Source: Fretibacter rubidus (GTDB taxonomy: Bacteria; Pseudomonadota; Alphaproteobacteria; Caulobacterales; Maricaulaceae). Taken from it: a stretch of 64,000 nt of DNA. The stretch spans positions 496,001 to 560,000 of the forward strand of contig NZ_CP163423.1 of NCBI RefSeq assembly GCF_041429785.1. The letters are read 5' to 3'. Position 1 is the stretch's first letter; every line of letters begins with the position of its first letter. Shown here in pieces: positions 36,526-45,341 of the stretch. The notes beneath the pieces are model-generated. The model saw only the letters and a list, made by a program, of their open reading frames with translations, was not told the DNA's origin and searched no databases. Made by a program: the position numbers and the translations under genes.

Positions 36526-37682
36526 AAATTCTATTGATAGAGGATGAAACTGAGAAGGTTAACTTGGTAAAAGAAATTGCTCTCAAAGCGCTTCCTCACC
36601 AAACGCCAGTTTTCGAGGTGGCAGCGACCTATACCGAAGGTAGGAGGGCAATTCGTGGCGGAGCTTATGACTTTATCGTCATGGACTTCTTACTACCTTC
36701 CAGTAATAGCGATGGCGAAAAAATTGATCATGGAGACAATCTTGCGCGAGCAATTCGTTCTTCTGAATACAATCAGCGAACCCCCGTGGTTGCTGTTACT
36801 CAGTACGAACAAGTCGATAATGAACGAAAGAGATTATTCTTAGAGCAAAACATTCACATCGTTTGGAACCAAGATGTCCAACTTGATTGGAAAAATGCAA
36901 TTGCAACGTTTTTTAAACTTAGCGACACCCGTTTACGATCTGATTTTATTCTAATCACTGCCTTGGAAAAAGAAGGGATGGCTTTTCAAGAGGTCGATGG
37001 AGTTTCAATAGGCACACGTCGCAAGGTTAGAGGACTCAATTGTCGAGAAGTGACAGTTGGAGAGAGATCTGGTCATCTAATTATTCAGCCAGACATGGGG
37101 CCAATATGTGCGGCAACTATTACGTCACGATGTTTGATGGAGTTTGATAGTCCTCTTTATCTTATGTCAGGGATATGTGGTGGTGTGACTGGTAACGCTA
37201 ATATCGGAGACGTTGTACTCGCAGATCGAGCTATCGATTACCAAGCTGGCAAACGTCAACCAGGCGGACACTTTGATCCTGATGGAAAGACGATTTCCGT
37301 TCTTCCAAGTGTCTTGGAGGCGTTCAACGACTACAGAAATGAAAAAGCAGACGAAGACTTGAGAGGTATCGCGCTACTGCATGAGAATTTTAGGAATGGC
37401 GAGACGCTTGTAGGGGCAGTTGCTACAGGTTCAGCTGTGGTGAATGATGCAGATGTTGTTAAAAAAGATATCACACCACAAGCTCGTGATGCACTTGGAA
37501 TTGATATGGAAATATATGGTGTATATTACGCCATATATTCATCTGGCTGGAATAGTAACTTTGCAGCAGTCAAGACCGTTGTTGATCTAGCAGACGGGTT
37601 CAAAAATGATACTTTCCAAACTCAAGCATGTTACATTAGTGCAGTCATTTCATGCGATATAATTAGGCGACTTTTGACATGA
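36522..37682 (+). CDS. dtcC: Detocs DtcC-like effector: receiver plus nucleoside phosphorylase domain
   Basis: 386 residues. Residues 1-130 are a receiver (IEDE at 7-9 region, acceptor D55 in FIVMDFLLP, T92 in VAVTQYE). Residues 140-386 match the PNP/MTAN fold: ILITALEKEGMAF, MSGICGGV (214-221), GDVVLADRAIDY, GAVATGSAVV, the purine-site DMEIYGVYYA (D327, E329) and TVVDLADG. In Detocs this effector, once phosphorylated, cleaves adenine nucleotides to abort phage infection. The start ATG is coupled to the receiver gene by a 4-base overlap. It is convergent with the relaxase gene. Confidence 0.88.
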   Translation: MKILLIEDETEKVNLVKEIALKALPHQTPVFEVAATYTEGRRAIRGGAYDFIVMDFLLPSSNSDGEKIDHGDNLARAIRSSEYNQRTPVVAVTQYEQVDNERKRLFLEQNIHIVWNQDVQLDWKNAIATFFKLSDTRLRSDFILITALEKEGMAFQEVDGVSIGTRRKVRGLNCREVTVGERSGHLIIQPDMGPICAATITSRCLMEFDSPLYLMSGICGGVTGNANIGDVVLADRAIDYQAGKRQPGGHFDPDGKTISVLPSVLEAFNDYRNEKADEDLRGIALLHENFRNGETLVGAVATGSAVVNDADVVKKDITPQARDALGIDMEIYGVYYAIYSSGWNSNFAAVKTVVDLADGFKNDTFQTQACYISAVISCDIIRRLLT

Positions 37683-37771
37683 GTTAATTTGGCCGTAAAT
37701 CTGAAATGGATAATTTCTGCTAACTGCTATTTTTATATTAGAAATGACAGAACTTAGAATTCTACGAAAAA

Positions 37772-40048
37772 TCACCTTCCAATCCCCCGACTTCGCCCTG
37801 CATCCCAATCAATCCCGCCACCGCTTAGCACTCGACCTTTGATGCGCTTGCCCCACTTCTGGGCGTGAGTGCTTTCCCAAGGCACGAGGTAGAACGCCCG
37901 CTGCGTCTCAATCATCGCGTGGGGGCCGTGGGTAAGTTCATATTTCTGAGCAACCGTGCCTTCGATCAATCGTCCTGCCTGTGCCGCAACGTGTGTCTTA
38001 CCTGTCATACCTTCTAGCTTCTGGGTCGCGGTGTTGAACCCCTCCGCTTCTAAGGCTTTCAAATAGCCGCGCTTGTAGGTGACGTAGCGGCTCGCGCCTT
38101 CTTGGCTTCGTTCTGCATAGCCCTGCCTAATCAGCCATTCACGGCGCTGCTGGAAGGCGGTGTCTATTTCTCGCCTAAAAGCGCTCATCTTTGTGCTTAT
38201 GCCTGCCATATCGCCTCGTCCCCAACTCACCTGCGAGCGGTCAAGCCACGTCGCACCGGGACTCGCGAGCTGTGCGTCTAAGTCTTGAACCGATAGAAGC
38301 TTTACGCCTGACGCGCGGCCTTGCTTCATGTCGAGCGCGATGGCACGTTTTTCAAAGTCCTCTGGCACGCGCCATTCATAGGGGTCGCCGTCTTTGTCTT
38401 TGCTAACCACTTCAACCACGCCTGCCTTTGCAAGCGCCGCCAGCCGTAGCCGATGTGCTCGTATGTGGGCCGCGCCCCTGCTGCCGCTGCCGTCCGTCCA
38501 ATCCTCTGGGCCGCTCGTGGTAATAGCGTAATATCCGACCAGCCCATTGTGTGGCTTGCCGTGATAATCTTTACCCGTCGCAATGGCTTGGATGTTACGG
38601 TCTACAGTTCGTAAGTTAGGCGGCGAGACTTCGATAATAGAGCCGACCTTAGCGGCTTCGCCCGCTCTTGTGTCCATGCCCGTCTCAACCGTGCTGACAT
38701 AACCGTCAGTGCCGTCGATAATGAACCGCACTTTGCCTCCGCCTTTTTGGTTTGCATCCATGCCCTCATCATAGCCATGAGTTTTTGCGATTACGCGGCC
38801 AATGACGCGGTGGGTTGAAAGGCTCCCATCGTAGCTTTGGCGGCCATCATGCAGGCGAACAGGTCTTTTGATTTTGGCCCGCTTCATCGCCGCGTGGATA
38901 TCTTTGTTGAGTTGCTCGCGCTGCTCTATCTGTCCGAGGGTCTTGAGTGCATCCTTTTCGATATGCCAGCGGCCTGACTCAATTTGCGTTGCTAGGCCCA
39001 TAGACTTCAATTGTCTCATACGCCCAATCAAGATATGTCTGTTCATAGATGAGTTAGCGGGAAACGTGGCTGCGGCTGACCCTGCGCGTAGGTCGATTGT
39101 GTTGGTGAGTTTGTCCATACCGTCCGCGATATGTCTGTCTGCTGTCGTGACGCGCATAGCGCTCATCTCACGCTTCATCTCCTGCTGGATTGCAAGCTCA
39201 GACTTCCACCCTAGCTCGCGGGTCAGTTCTTCCTCCAGCCGTCCGCGTATGCCGCGCGAGATATACTCGCCAGCAATGTTCAATCCTTTGCCGTCATGGG
39301 TCACGCCCCGCGCAATGATGTGCGTGTGCGGGTGGGCCGTGTCGAAGTGGTCAACCGCGACCCAATCCAGCCGCGTGCCTAAGTCCTCTTCCATCTGCGC
39401 CATGAGTGCTCGCGTTGTGTCTTTCAGGTTCGGTGTCCCGTCGCCATTCACGCGAGCCAACTCTGCCCCGTCTTCGGGCGAGATCATAATCCTAAACTGA
39501 TGCGGGTCGCCGCGTCCGTCAAAGCTTTCTTGCGAGCGAGCCACAAAATCTCGTCCATCAATCTCGACGCCTTCGTCTGGGCCGTAGAGCTGGCCGCGCG
39601 TTGGGGTCAACTCCGCCGAGCCGTCCAACCCCTCGGCTCGCTCAACACCTGCGCCCTCACGCTGGAGGTAAGCCAAGTGGCCTCGCGATACGGATGACTT
39701 GGCATTGCGCAGCTTCACCACACGGACTTTCACAATCGCGCGGCGGGCGCGGTAGCGGTCTCCCGTCGCCTTGTGAACGCGCCAGCCTTGCTTCGGCCCT
39801 ATGCCGCGCTCCAACGCCGCTCGGCCTCTACCTCGCGCGTTGAAGCGCCCCGTGCGCGGTTTGGACGGGATGGTTAGCGTTCGCCGCCCAGAGACGGCCT
39901 TGCCTCTCACGAGCGCAATGCGGGCCTCTTGGAAAAACCCCTTATAGTTTGCGGGGATATTGACCTCAGCGCCTCGGCTGCTGGACTTACGGGCTTTGGC
40001 TCTTAAGCGAAAATCATCTTCATCGGACATACGCCCATAATCGGGCAA
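37772..40048 (-). CDS. Relaxase of the mobilizable element, DUF3363 family
   Basis: A 758-residue relaxase homologous to the ICE relaxase at 829-2739. A candidate nucleophile tyrosine is in GHLAYLQREG (Y127), the second motif is FRIMISPEDG, and the histidine cluster is in DHFDTAHPHTHIIARG (H234, H241, H243). The C-terminal DUF3363 region ends with FYLVPWESTHAQKWGKRIKG, parallel to the ICE protein. The first 110 residues are very basic. No coupling protein or mating-pair genes are present in this element. The likely origin of transfer lies just upstream of its start (40139-40395). Confidence 0.92.
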   Translation of the reverse strand: MPDYGRMSDEDDFRLRAKARKSSSRGAEVNIPANYKGFFQEARIALVRGKAVSGRRTLTIPSKPRTGRFNARGRGRAALERGIGPKQGWRVHKATGDRYRARRAIVKVRVVKLRNAKSSVSRGHLAYLQREGAGVERAEGLDGSAELTPTRGQLYGPDEGVEIDGRDFVARSQESFDGRGDPHQFRIMISPEDGAELARVNGDGTPNLKDTTRALMAQMEEDLGTRLDWVAVDHFDTAHPHTHIIARGVTHDGKGLNIAGEYISRGIRGRLEEELTRELGWKSELAIQQEMKREMSAMRVTTADRHIADGMDKLTNTIDLRAGSAAATFPANSSMNRHILIGRMRQLKSMGLATQIESGRWHIEKDALKTLGQIEQREQLNKDIHAAMKRAKIKRPVRLHDGRQSYDGSLSTHRVIGRVIAKTHGYDEGMDANQKGGGKVRFIIDGTDGYVSTVETGMDTRAGEAAKVGSIIEVSPPNLRTVDRNIQAIATGKDYHGKPHNGLVGYYAITTSGPEDWTDGSGSRGAAHIRAHRLRLAALAKAGVVEVVSKDKDGDPYEWRVPEDFEKRAIALDMKQGRASGVKLLSVQDLDAQLASPGATWLDRSQVSWGRGDMAGISTKMSAFRREIDTAFQQRREWLIRQGYAERSQEGASRYVTYKRGYLKALEAEGFNTATQKLEGMTGKTHVAAQAGRLIEGTVAQKYELTHGPHAMIETQRAFYLVPWESTHAQKWGKRIKGRVLSGGGIDWDAGRSRGIGR

Positions 40049-40138
40049 AACAGAGGCGTTTGTCTCGAAGGAAGCCGATTAGAAATTGCAGGTAAAAGAG
40101 AGTTTCTAGGAGTTTGCGGGATAGGGGCATTTTGGAGG

Positions 40139-40395
40139 CGCTGCACATGAGTTACCGAAAAAGTAACACCCCAACTCGCGTAGCAAAAACAGAGCTTTAG
40201 CGTCGAAGTGCCCCCAAAAGGGCGGTTCGCTTTATCTTGCTAAAGCTCTTTTCTTTCCTAACCTCTCCTCAAGCTCCAATCCTATCTAATTAAATACGCT
40301 CTCTCAAAACAGAACCGTCCGACGCGCCTGCTGGAGCCGCCCACACGAGCGGAGGCAGGGGCGGTGGACTCGCCGCGAAGCGGGGAAGTAGTAAC
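40139..40395. other. Candidate origin of transfer / structured region upstream of relaxase
   Basis: The region holds several inverted repeats: GTTAC/GTAAC (40151-40155, 40163-40167), a perfect 11-base pair AGAGCTTTAGC/GCTAAAGCTCT (40191-40201, 40239-40249) enclosing a smaller GCCC/GGGC hairpin, and a conspicuously GC-rich stretch at 40318-40388. A structured non-coding region next to a relaxase start is where oriT usually lies. No nick site can be assigned from sequence alone; the 11-base pair with T-rich flank could also be a terminator. Confidence 0.35.
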
Positions 40396-40531
40396 AGGTT
40401 TAAGCTGGACGAGCTGGTTGATTTCTGTATTCTGATGATGTGCTTACCGTTTGGGATAAGCCACGGAGTTTTTATGTCCACATTTGTGGGAAATAACTAG
40501 AGTCGAATTATCGGCTTTCTGAATTATCCAA

Positions 40532-40550
40532 CAGGCTACATTGTAGCCTG
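40532..40550. promoter_or_regulatory. Perfect 19-base palindrome upstream of the acetyltransferase
   Basis: CAGGCTACA-T-TGTAGCCTG, about 100 bases before the acetyltransferase start. It could be an operator or a short hairpin; nothing else supports a function. Confidence 0.35.
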
Positions 40551-40648
40551 ACCATTAATGTTGGCTTGTTCACTTCTCAACTATTTTCAAATCTGAAATG
40601 GCGAGCCAGCCACGGCACGTAAGGCTGTGGAACATGAAAGATTAAACA

Positions 40649-41107
40649 ATGAATATTAGACCTACAAAGACCCAAGACATTCCTGCTCTTCAAATTGTTC
40701 TTGAAGGCACGGAACTCTTTCCGCCTGAAATGCTGGAAGGTATGTTTGAAGCCTCTCAAGCAACCGATCCACAAGAGTTGTTCTTCACTTATGAAGATAA
40801 CGGCACTGCGATAGCCTTTTGCTATGCTGCGCCCGAAGAACTCACGAACGGAACTTGGAACATGTTGGCGATTGCAGTGCTGCCGTCCCGACAAGGTGAT
40901 GGAGTGGGCGCTGCGCTCGCTGCTCACCTTGAGGCTGCGTTGAAGTCAGAGGGGCATCGTATCTTGATTGCTGATACGTCTGGCACTGAAGAGTTTGCCC
41001 AAACTCGGAATTTTTATAAAAAAAATGGCTATTCCGAAGAGTCTCGAATTCGAGATTTTTGGGATTCTGGTGACGATAAAGTGACATTCCGAAAGGCTTT
41101 ACAGTAA
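40649..41107 (+). CDS. GNAT family N-acetyltransferase
   Basis: A 152-residue protein with the GNAT fold: N-terminal MNIRPTKTQDIPAL, then MLAIAVLPSRQGDGVGAALA (acetyl-CoA-binding motif A, abbreviated pattern VLPSRQGDGVG at about 74-84), and a C-terminal FYKKNGYSEESRI motif. Substrate unknown. It is cargo of the mobilizable element, divergent from the relaxase and followed by a hairpin at 41118-41142. Confidence 0.88.
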   Translation: MNIRPTKTQDIPALQIVLEGTELFPPEMLEGMFEASQATDPQELFFTYEDNGTAIAFCYAAPEELTNGTWNMLAIAVLPSRQGDGVGAALAAHLEAALKSEGHRILIADTSGTEEFAQTRNFYKKNGYSEESRIRDFWDSGDDKVTFRKALQ

Positions 41108-41117
41108 CTAGGAAACA

Positions 41118-41142
41118 GGTGTTCAGCCTATGGCTGAGCACC
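41118..41142 (+). terminator. Hairpin after the acetyltransferase gene
   Basis: GGTGTTCAGCC and GGCTGAGCACC pair over 11 bases (one G-T) around a TAT loop, followed by AATTCTTTTG. Probably a Rho-independent terminator of moderate strength. Confidence 0.55.
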
Positions 41143-41297
41143 ACAATTCTTTTGTAAAAAATTTGCTGTATCAGCTTATGGCTTGTTAGTTTCGCCAGTG
41201 GTTGTGCGCGCAATTATTTCCCATCTTGACCCGCGATACACAAATTATCCAACTCTTTTCTTCGTAAAAATCGCGGTGATTGCGCTATAATCTCTGC

Positions 41298-41513
41298 GTG
41301 GATAAAGCCCAAAACATATCGAAAAATGACCTAACGGAAGCTCCTTCGCGTGCTGATATAAAGCGCGGTATGACTATCGCAGCGCAACTTGTTCAGCGAT
41401 ACGGAGCTAAATACTGGCCCGTTTTAGAGCGTCTAAAGCAAGAGTATGACGCGCTAGATGACCGTGAGGCGTTGCTGGCCTCGCTCCTTTTTGACGCGGA
41501 CAAAGCCGCGTAA
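41298..41513 (+). CDS. Small hypothetical protein next to the integrase
   Basis: 71 residues from GTG 41298; the frame is open to TTG 41280. The product (DLTEAPSRADIKRGMTIAA, LVQRYGAKYWPVLERLKQ) is a short helical basic protein with no recognised domain. A consensus TATAAT at 41286-41291 stands 6 bases before the GTG, so the transcript may be leaderless. Genes of this size beside integrases are sometimes excisionases or regulators, but no helix-turn-helix is evident here. It is convergent with the integrase gene. Confidence 0.55.
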   Translation: MDKAQNISKNDLTEAPSRADIKRGMTIAAQLVQRYGAKYWPVLERLKQEYDALDDREALLASLLFDADKAA

Positions 41514-41523
41514 ACCGATAAAT

Positions 41524-42900
41524 TCAGCCCTTAAACGGATAGCTTTGCAATAGCGTGTCACTGACGGGGTGAGTTATCTTCAATAGCTCGTCTCGGCGGT
41601 AAGCAAGCGACCCTCCATCCCCATATTCAGGGCGCGGGTTACGGTGTCCCATCAAAGTGCAACGCAAGCCAAAGTCTAATCCAGCCTCCAACATTCTGTT
41701 TTCAAAGCTGTGCCGAAAGCTATAGATACGGTGCTGCTTTGTCGGGAATAGCCCTCTGGCTTTGAATGCTTTTGTCAGTGATGCACTTAGCAAATAACTC
41801 CTATCCCTGTAATGCGGAAAGCCATTCGGAGCCTGCCGCATGGCCTCCAGCGCAACGCCGACGAGCGGAATATCACGAACTGATGCGCCTGATTTCAGCT
41901 CTCTGTCTTTCGTTGGACGGATGCGAATATGCGGAACCTCCGCGTCCAGCCGTATGTTTTCTGGTCTGATATTTGCCAACTCGCTTGGTCTGCATCCTGT
42001 CTCTATCAAGGCCATGCAAAGCAACGCGCCTTGCCTATTGAGGCCATAAAAAACATCTGGCGCAAGTATGCGTGACCTAACCCAATCGTCCTTAAAAGGC
42101 ATGACCTTTTTTAGAATTTTGTCTTTGAAGCGCATATTGCGGAACGGGTTTTCGCGCTCTTCTTCGCCTATGTGTTCAAAATATCGGCGGTAGAGTTTCC
42201 GCAAACTACCCAAGTCTTTGTTGCCGCTGCTGCCGCTCATGGGCTTGGAACCGTCCTTCGGGTGGATGCGCTCATGCCAGAATTTACGCACGGCGTGAGC
42301 GTGTTCGCGGGTAATGTCCCGCATATCTATATCGCCATTTATGGAAACAAAGTTCGCCACGGCGCGGCGTTTGATTTTGGAAAAGTTGTTCACTTGCTCT
42401 GGTGATTTACTGGCGAGTTCGTCAGCGACGATCTCAGATAGGTAAAGCTCCATTGCTTCGCTGATGGTCGCAGAAGGCGTCTTGGCTATGCCTAGTAAAG
42501 CGTCTGCGTCTTGCTCTTCCTTGGGGTGCGAAGCCTCCTTTAACGGCCCTAAGGCTTGTAGGCGGTGTAATAAATCCGTGACAGTATCGCGGGAAATCAA
42601 GCTGTCCATTGGCTCATAGTTGAACCCCAGCGAGCGGGCGTATTGGCTCACGTCTCGGTAGCTAGTCTCTCTTGGCGTCGAGCGGAAACGGCTCGGCGCG
42701 ACCTCGCTCCAGCGTTGTTCGTCCGCATCGGCGCATATGTCTCTCCGCTGGCGGGCGACCTTGCGGCTATCTGTATCGAGGGAACGGTATATCAATGTGC
42801 GGTCATCTATATGGCTTACCGCCTTGGGCACACGCCGGACGTAATGCCATATATCGCCACGTAAACGTAGGTATTGGTCGGGCCGTCTAATCGCTTTCAT
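41524..42900 (-). CDS. int: Tyrosine recombinase / integrase
   Basis: A 458-residue site-specific recombinase. The N-terminal arm-binding region resembles the DUF6538 type (YLRLRGDIWHYVRRVPKAV). Catalytic residues of the tyrosine-recombinase fold are visible: Arg in ETGCRPSELA, the HxxR-like box in RIYSFRHSFENR, MGHRN, and a C-terminal tyrosine candidate in RPEYGDGGSLAYRRDE. The gene lies 130 bases from the tRNA-Thr 3' end and reads away from it, typical of an element integrated into a tRNA. It should recombine the 20-bp cores at 32790 and 43031. Confidence 0.93.
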   Translation of the reverse strand: MKAIRRPDQYLRLRGDIWHYVRRVPKAVSHIDDRTLIYRSLDTDSRKVARQRRDICADADEQRWSEVAPSRFRSTPRETSYRDVSQYARSLGFNYEPMDSLISRDTVTDLLHRLQALGPLKEASHPKEEQDADALLGIAKTPSATISEAMELYLSEIVADELASKSPEQVNNFSKIKRRAVANFVSINGDIDMRDITREHAHAVRKFWHERIHPKDGSKPMSGSSGNKDLGSLRKLYRRYFEHIGEEERENPFRNMRFKDKILKKVMPFKDDWVRSRILAPDVFYGLNRQGALLCMALIETGCRPSELANIRPENIRLDAEVPHIRIRPTKDRELKSGASVRDIPLVGVALEAMRQAPNGFPHYRDRSYLLSASLTKAFKARGLFPTKQHRIYSFRHSFENRMLEAGLDFGLRCTLMGHRNPRPEYGDGGSLAYRRDELLKITHPVSDTLLQSYPFKG

Positions 42901-42922
42901 CCTGCCATCTCCTGTGCAGCCT

Positions 42923-42947
42923 TTTGTAAGGCAAGAAGTGAGGCAAA
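42923..42947 (+). other. Candidate integrase arm sites, right end
   Basis: TTTGTAAGGCAAGAA (42923-42937) and GTGAGGCAAA (42938-42947) repeat, in the same orientation, the motif found at 32868-32906 inside the left end. They lie between the integrase start and the tRNA core. Confidence 0.5.
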
Positions 42948-43030
42948 TCGCGCGAGTTACCGTATGGAAAGTACAGGAAAGAGAGATTTCCCGAGACTTT
43001 TCAGAGGCTTACGCAACTTGCTATGATAGG

Positions 43031-43050
43031 AAAATGGTGCCCCCACACGG
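43031..43050. repeat. Attachment-site core, right copy
   Basis: AAAATGGTGCCCCCACACGG, identical to 32790-32809. From 43035 onward it is part of tRNA-Thr, whose 3' end is thus preserved after integration. Confidence 0.88.
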
Positions 43051-43110
43051 ACTCGAACCGCGGACCCCCTGATTACAAATCAGGTGCTCTACCAGCTGAG
43101 CTATAGGGGC
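43035..43110 (-). tRNA. tRNA-Thr (anticodon UGU)
   Basis: A 76-base cloverleaf read on the minus strand from 43110: acceptor GCCCCTA pairs with the 3' TGGGGGC before an encoded CCA. The D arm contains AGCTCAGCTGGTAGAGC. The anticodon stem CCTGA/TCAGG closes loop TTTGTAA with anticodon TGT. The T arm contains GGTTCGAGTCC. It is the integration target of the element to its left. Confidence 0.97.
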
Positions 43111-43359
43111 ACTCTTATTGCTGATTAGCGAGCGGGGTTTAGCGTTGTGGCGGCTGTGTTGCAAGCGCAAAAGTTCATAAAACTGCATTATTTTATCAGG
43201 CTGCTGGTCGGTCGTTTTTCCTGTTCTAGTGGCCCTATTTCGTGGTTGTGGGGCAGGGCGGGGCGTTAATCGTTTCGACTGCCGCCTGCGGCCTTGGGTG
43301 ATTACCCTCTTGCGCGGCGCGCGGTTCGCGTTAGAACACGCACAAGATTTGGAGCTTTT

Positions 43360-45075
43360 ATGTCGCGCATTTTGATTACGTCCGCCTTGCCCTATATTAA
43401 CGGGGTTAAGCACCTTGGCAATTTGGCAGGATCGATGTTGCCGGCCGATGTTTATGCGCGCGCCATGCGACTGCTCGGCCATGAGGTTTTGTACATTTGC
43501 GCGACAGACGAACACGGCACACCAGCCGAGCTTGCGGCGCAGGCGGCAGAGATGGATGTCGCGGATTATTGTGCCGCCATGCATGAGGCCCAAGCCAAAG
43601 CAGGGACTGATTTCGCGCTGTCCTATGATTATTTCGGTCGCAGCTCTAGTCAGAATAATCACCTATTGACCCAACATTTTGCCCATGCGTTGGAGACAAG
43701 GGGATTGATAGAAGAGCGCGTGTCCAAGCAGGTTTATTCCAATGCGGATGGCCGTTTTTTGCCTGACCGTTACGTCGAAGGCACATGCCCCAATTGCGGT
43801 TTTGAGGCCGCGCGCGGCGACCAATGTGATAGCTGCGGAAAGCTGCTCGACCCCATTGATTTGATTAATCCATATTCTTCTGTATCGGGTAGCCATGATG
43901 TTGAGGTGCGAGAAACCAATCACCTGTATCTGAAGCAATCCGCGCTGTCGGATGACTTGCGCAAATGGGTCAATGCTGCGACTGGCTGGCCGCCTTTGGC
44001 GACATCGATTGCGCTTAAATGGCTGGATGAGGGGCTGCGTGACCGCGCGATTACGCGCGATTTGTCCTGGGGTATTCCGGTGACAAACCCTGACGGTACG
44101 GTGCGCAAAGGGTTTGAAGGCAAAGTGTTTTACGTTTGGTTTGATGCACCCATTGCCTATATCGCCTCGACCCAAGATTGGGCAGAGCAGACGGGTGGGG
44201 ATTGGGAGAGTTGGTGGAAAACGGATAAAAATGATGACGTCCAATATGTCCAATTCATGGGTAAAGATAATGTCGCCTTTCATACGCTGTCTTTTCCTAC
44301 CACGATTATGGGCAGTGGTGAGCCGTGGAAACTCGTCGATCAATTAAAGGCGTTTAATTGGGTGACGTGGTACGGTGGTAAATTTTCGACATCATCCAAT
44401 CGCGGTGTATTTATGGATCAGGCGATATCAATCGCGCCGTCTGATTATTGGCGTTGGCACTTGATTGCCAATGCCCCCGAAGGCAATGACGCCGCGTTCA
44501 CATGGGAAGAATTTCAGGCTAGCATTAATTCTGATTTGGCCAATGTGTTGGGTAACTTCGTCAACCGCATTACAAAATATACGGTCGGAAAATTTGACGG
44601 TGTTGTGCCGGGCGGCGGTGCGTGGACAGAGGCAGAAGACTGGATTGTCGCTGAGCTTGAGACACGCCTGGCAAATTTGATAGCCTTTTATGAGGCCCGC
44701 GAATTCCGCAAAGCCATGGCCGAGACTCGCGCGATTTGGGCGGCTGGCAATGAATATCTCACCAAAGCTGCGCCGTGGACGCATTTTAAGACCGATGTTG
44801 ACCAAGCCGCCATTGGCACCCGTATTGGGCTTAACCTTGTCGCTCTGTTTGGGATTATTGCCCAACCGATTATTCCGGAAACGGCGGATAAAATACTCGC
44901 GGCCGTTAATGTGCCCAGTGACAGAAGAAGCTGGAATTTTGGTGATGTGAAATCCCTTCTCAATGCTTTGCCTCTGGGTCATGCGGTCAACGCGCCGGAT
45001 GTGTTATTTGCCAAGATTGAAGATGACGACGTAGCCACATGGACAGAGCAATTTGGCGGGGATAGCGAAGCCTAG
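43360..45075 (+). CDS. metG: Methionyl-tRNA synthetase
   Basis: 571 residues from ATG 43360, preceded by GGAG; the frame upstream to 43294 is not needed. It is a class I synthetase charging tRNA-Met. The HIGH-like motif is in [13 protein letters not shown], a four-cysteine zinc knuckle is [17 protein letters not shown] (about 145-161), and the KMSKS equivalent is KFSTS followed by NRGVF. There is no C-terminal EMAP-like domain. Chromosomal housekeeping gene just outside the mobile region. Confidence 0.95.
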   Translation: MSRILITSALPYINGVKHLGNLAGSMLPADVYARAMRLLGHEVLYICATDEHGTPAELAAQAAEMDVADYCAAMHEAQAKAGTDFALSYDYFGRSSSQNNHLLTQHFAHALETRGLIEERVSKQVYSNADGRFLPDRYVEGTCPNCGFEAARGDQCDSCGKLLDPIDLINPYSSVSGSHDVEVRETNHLYLKQSALSDDLRKWVNAATGWPPLATSIALKWLDEGLRDRAITRDLSWGIPVTNPDGTVRKGFEGKVFYVWFDAPIAYIASTQDWAEQTGGDWESWWKTDKNDDVQYVQFMGKDNVAFHTLSFPTTIMGSGEPWKLVDQLKAFNWVTWYGGKFSTSSNRGVFMDQAISIAPSDYWRWHLIANAPEGNDAAFTWEEFQASINSDLANVLGNFVNRITKYTVGKFDGVVPGGGAWTEAEDWIVAELETRLANLIAFYEAREFRKAMAETRAIWAAGNEYLTKAAPWTHFKTDVDQAAIGTRIGLNLVALFGIIAQPIIPETADKILAAVNVPSDRRSWNFGDVKSLLNALPLGHAVNAPDVLFAKIEDDDVATWTEQFGGDSEA

Positions 45076-45341
45076 CTTAGAGTGTCATTGAGCCATGTGT
45101 CATTGCCCGCGCGCATCATGTGCGAGCGTTAATTAATTCAAAAAACATCTGGAATTAAGGCGGACGTTGGGGCGTAGCTTTCGCCGTATCTTGCCTTTGC
45201 GTATTCGCGTCGTCATTATAGTGCTGTTGGTGTTTTGGCCGAGGTGCAGGACGATTTGGGGTTTGAATTAATTCGTTAGGATGCAGTTCAATAGGCGGAA
45301 AGACGGGCCGTGCGGGCGTTTCCCTGATGCTGCTTCGGTCT

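Larger units (their letters stand above)
32790..43050. mobile_element. Integrative mobilizable element at tRNA-Thr (about 10.26 kb)
   Basis: Bounded by a perfect 20-bp direct repeat at 32790-32809 and 43031-43050, the right copy forming the 3' end of tRNA-Thr(UGU). It contains a tyrosine integrase next to the tRNA, a DUF3363 relaxase, an acetyltransferase, a small hypothetical gene and a Detocs-like defence operon. It has no coupling protein or secretion genes, so transfer would need a helper such as the adjacent Trb-type ICE. Both ends carry GTGAGGCA-type candidate arm sites. Confidence 0.85.

Noticed and set aside
40290-40481. Short proline-rich open frame on the minus strand upstream of the relaxase
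   Set aside because: It runs over the GC-rich structured block, has no ribosome site and a low-complexity product. Better viewed as part of the non-coding oriT-like region.
41100-41215. Integron attC site after the acetyltransferase gene
   Set aside because: A hairpin and a GTTAG sequence are present, but the paired R'/R'' core sites do not match over the needed bases and there is no integron integrase. Treated as a terminator.
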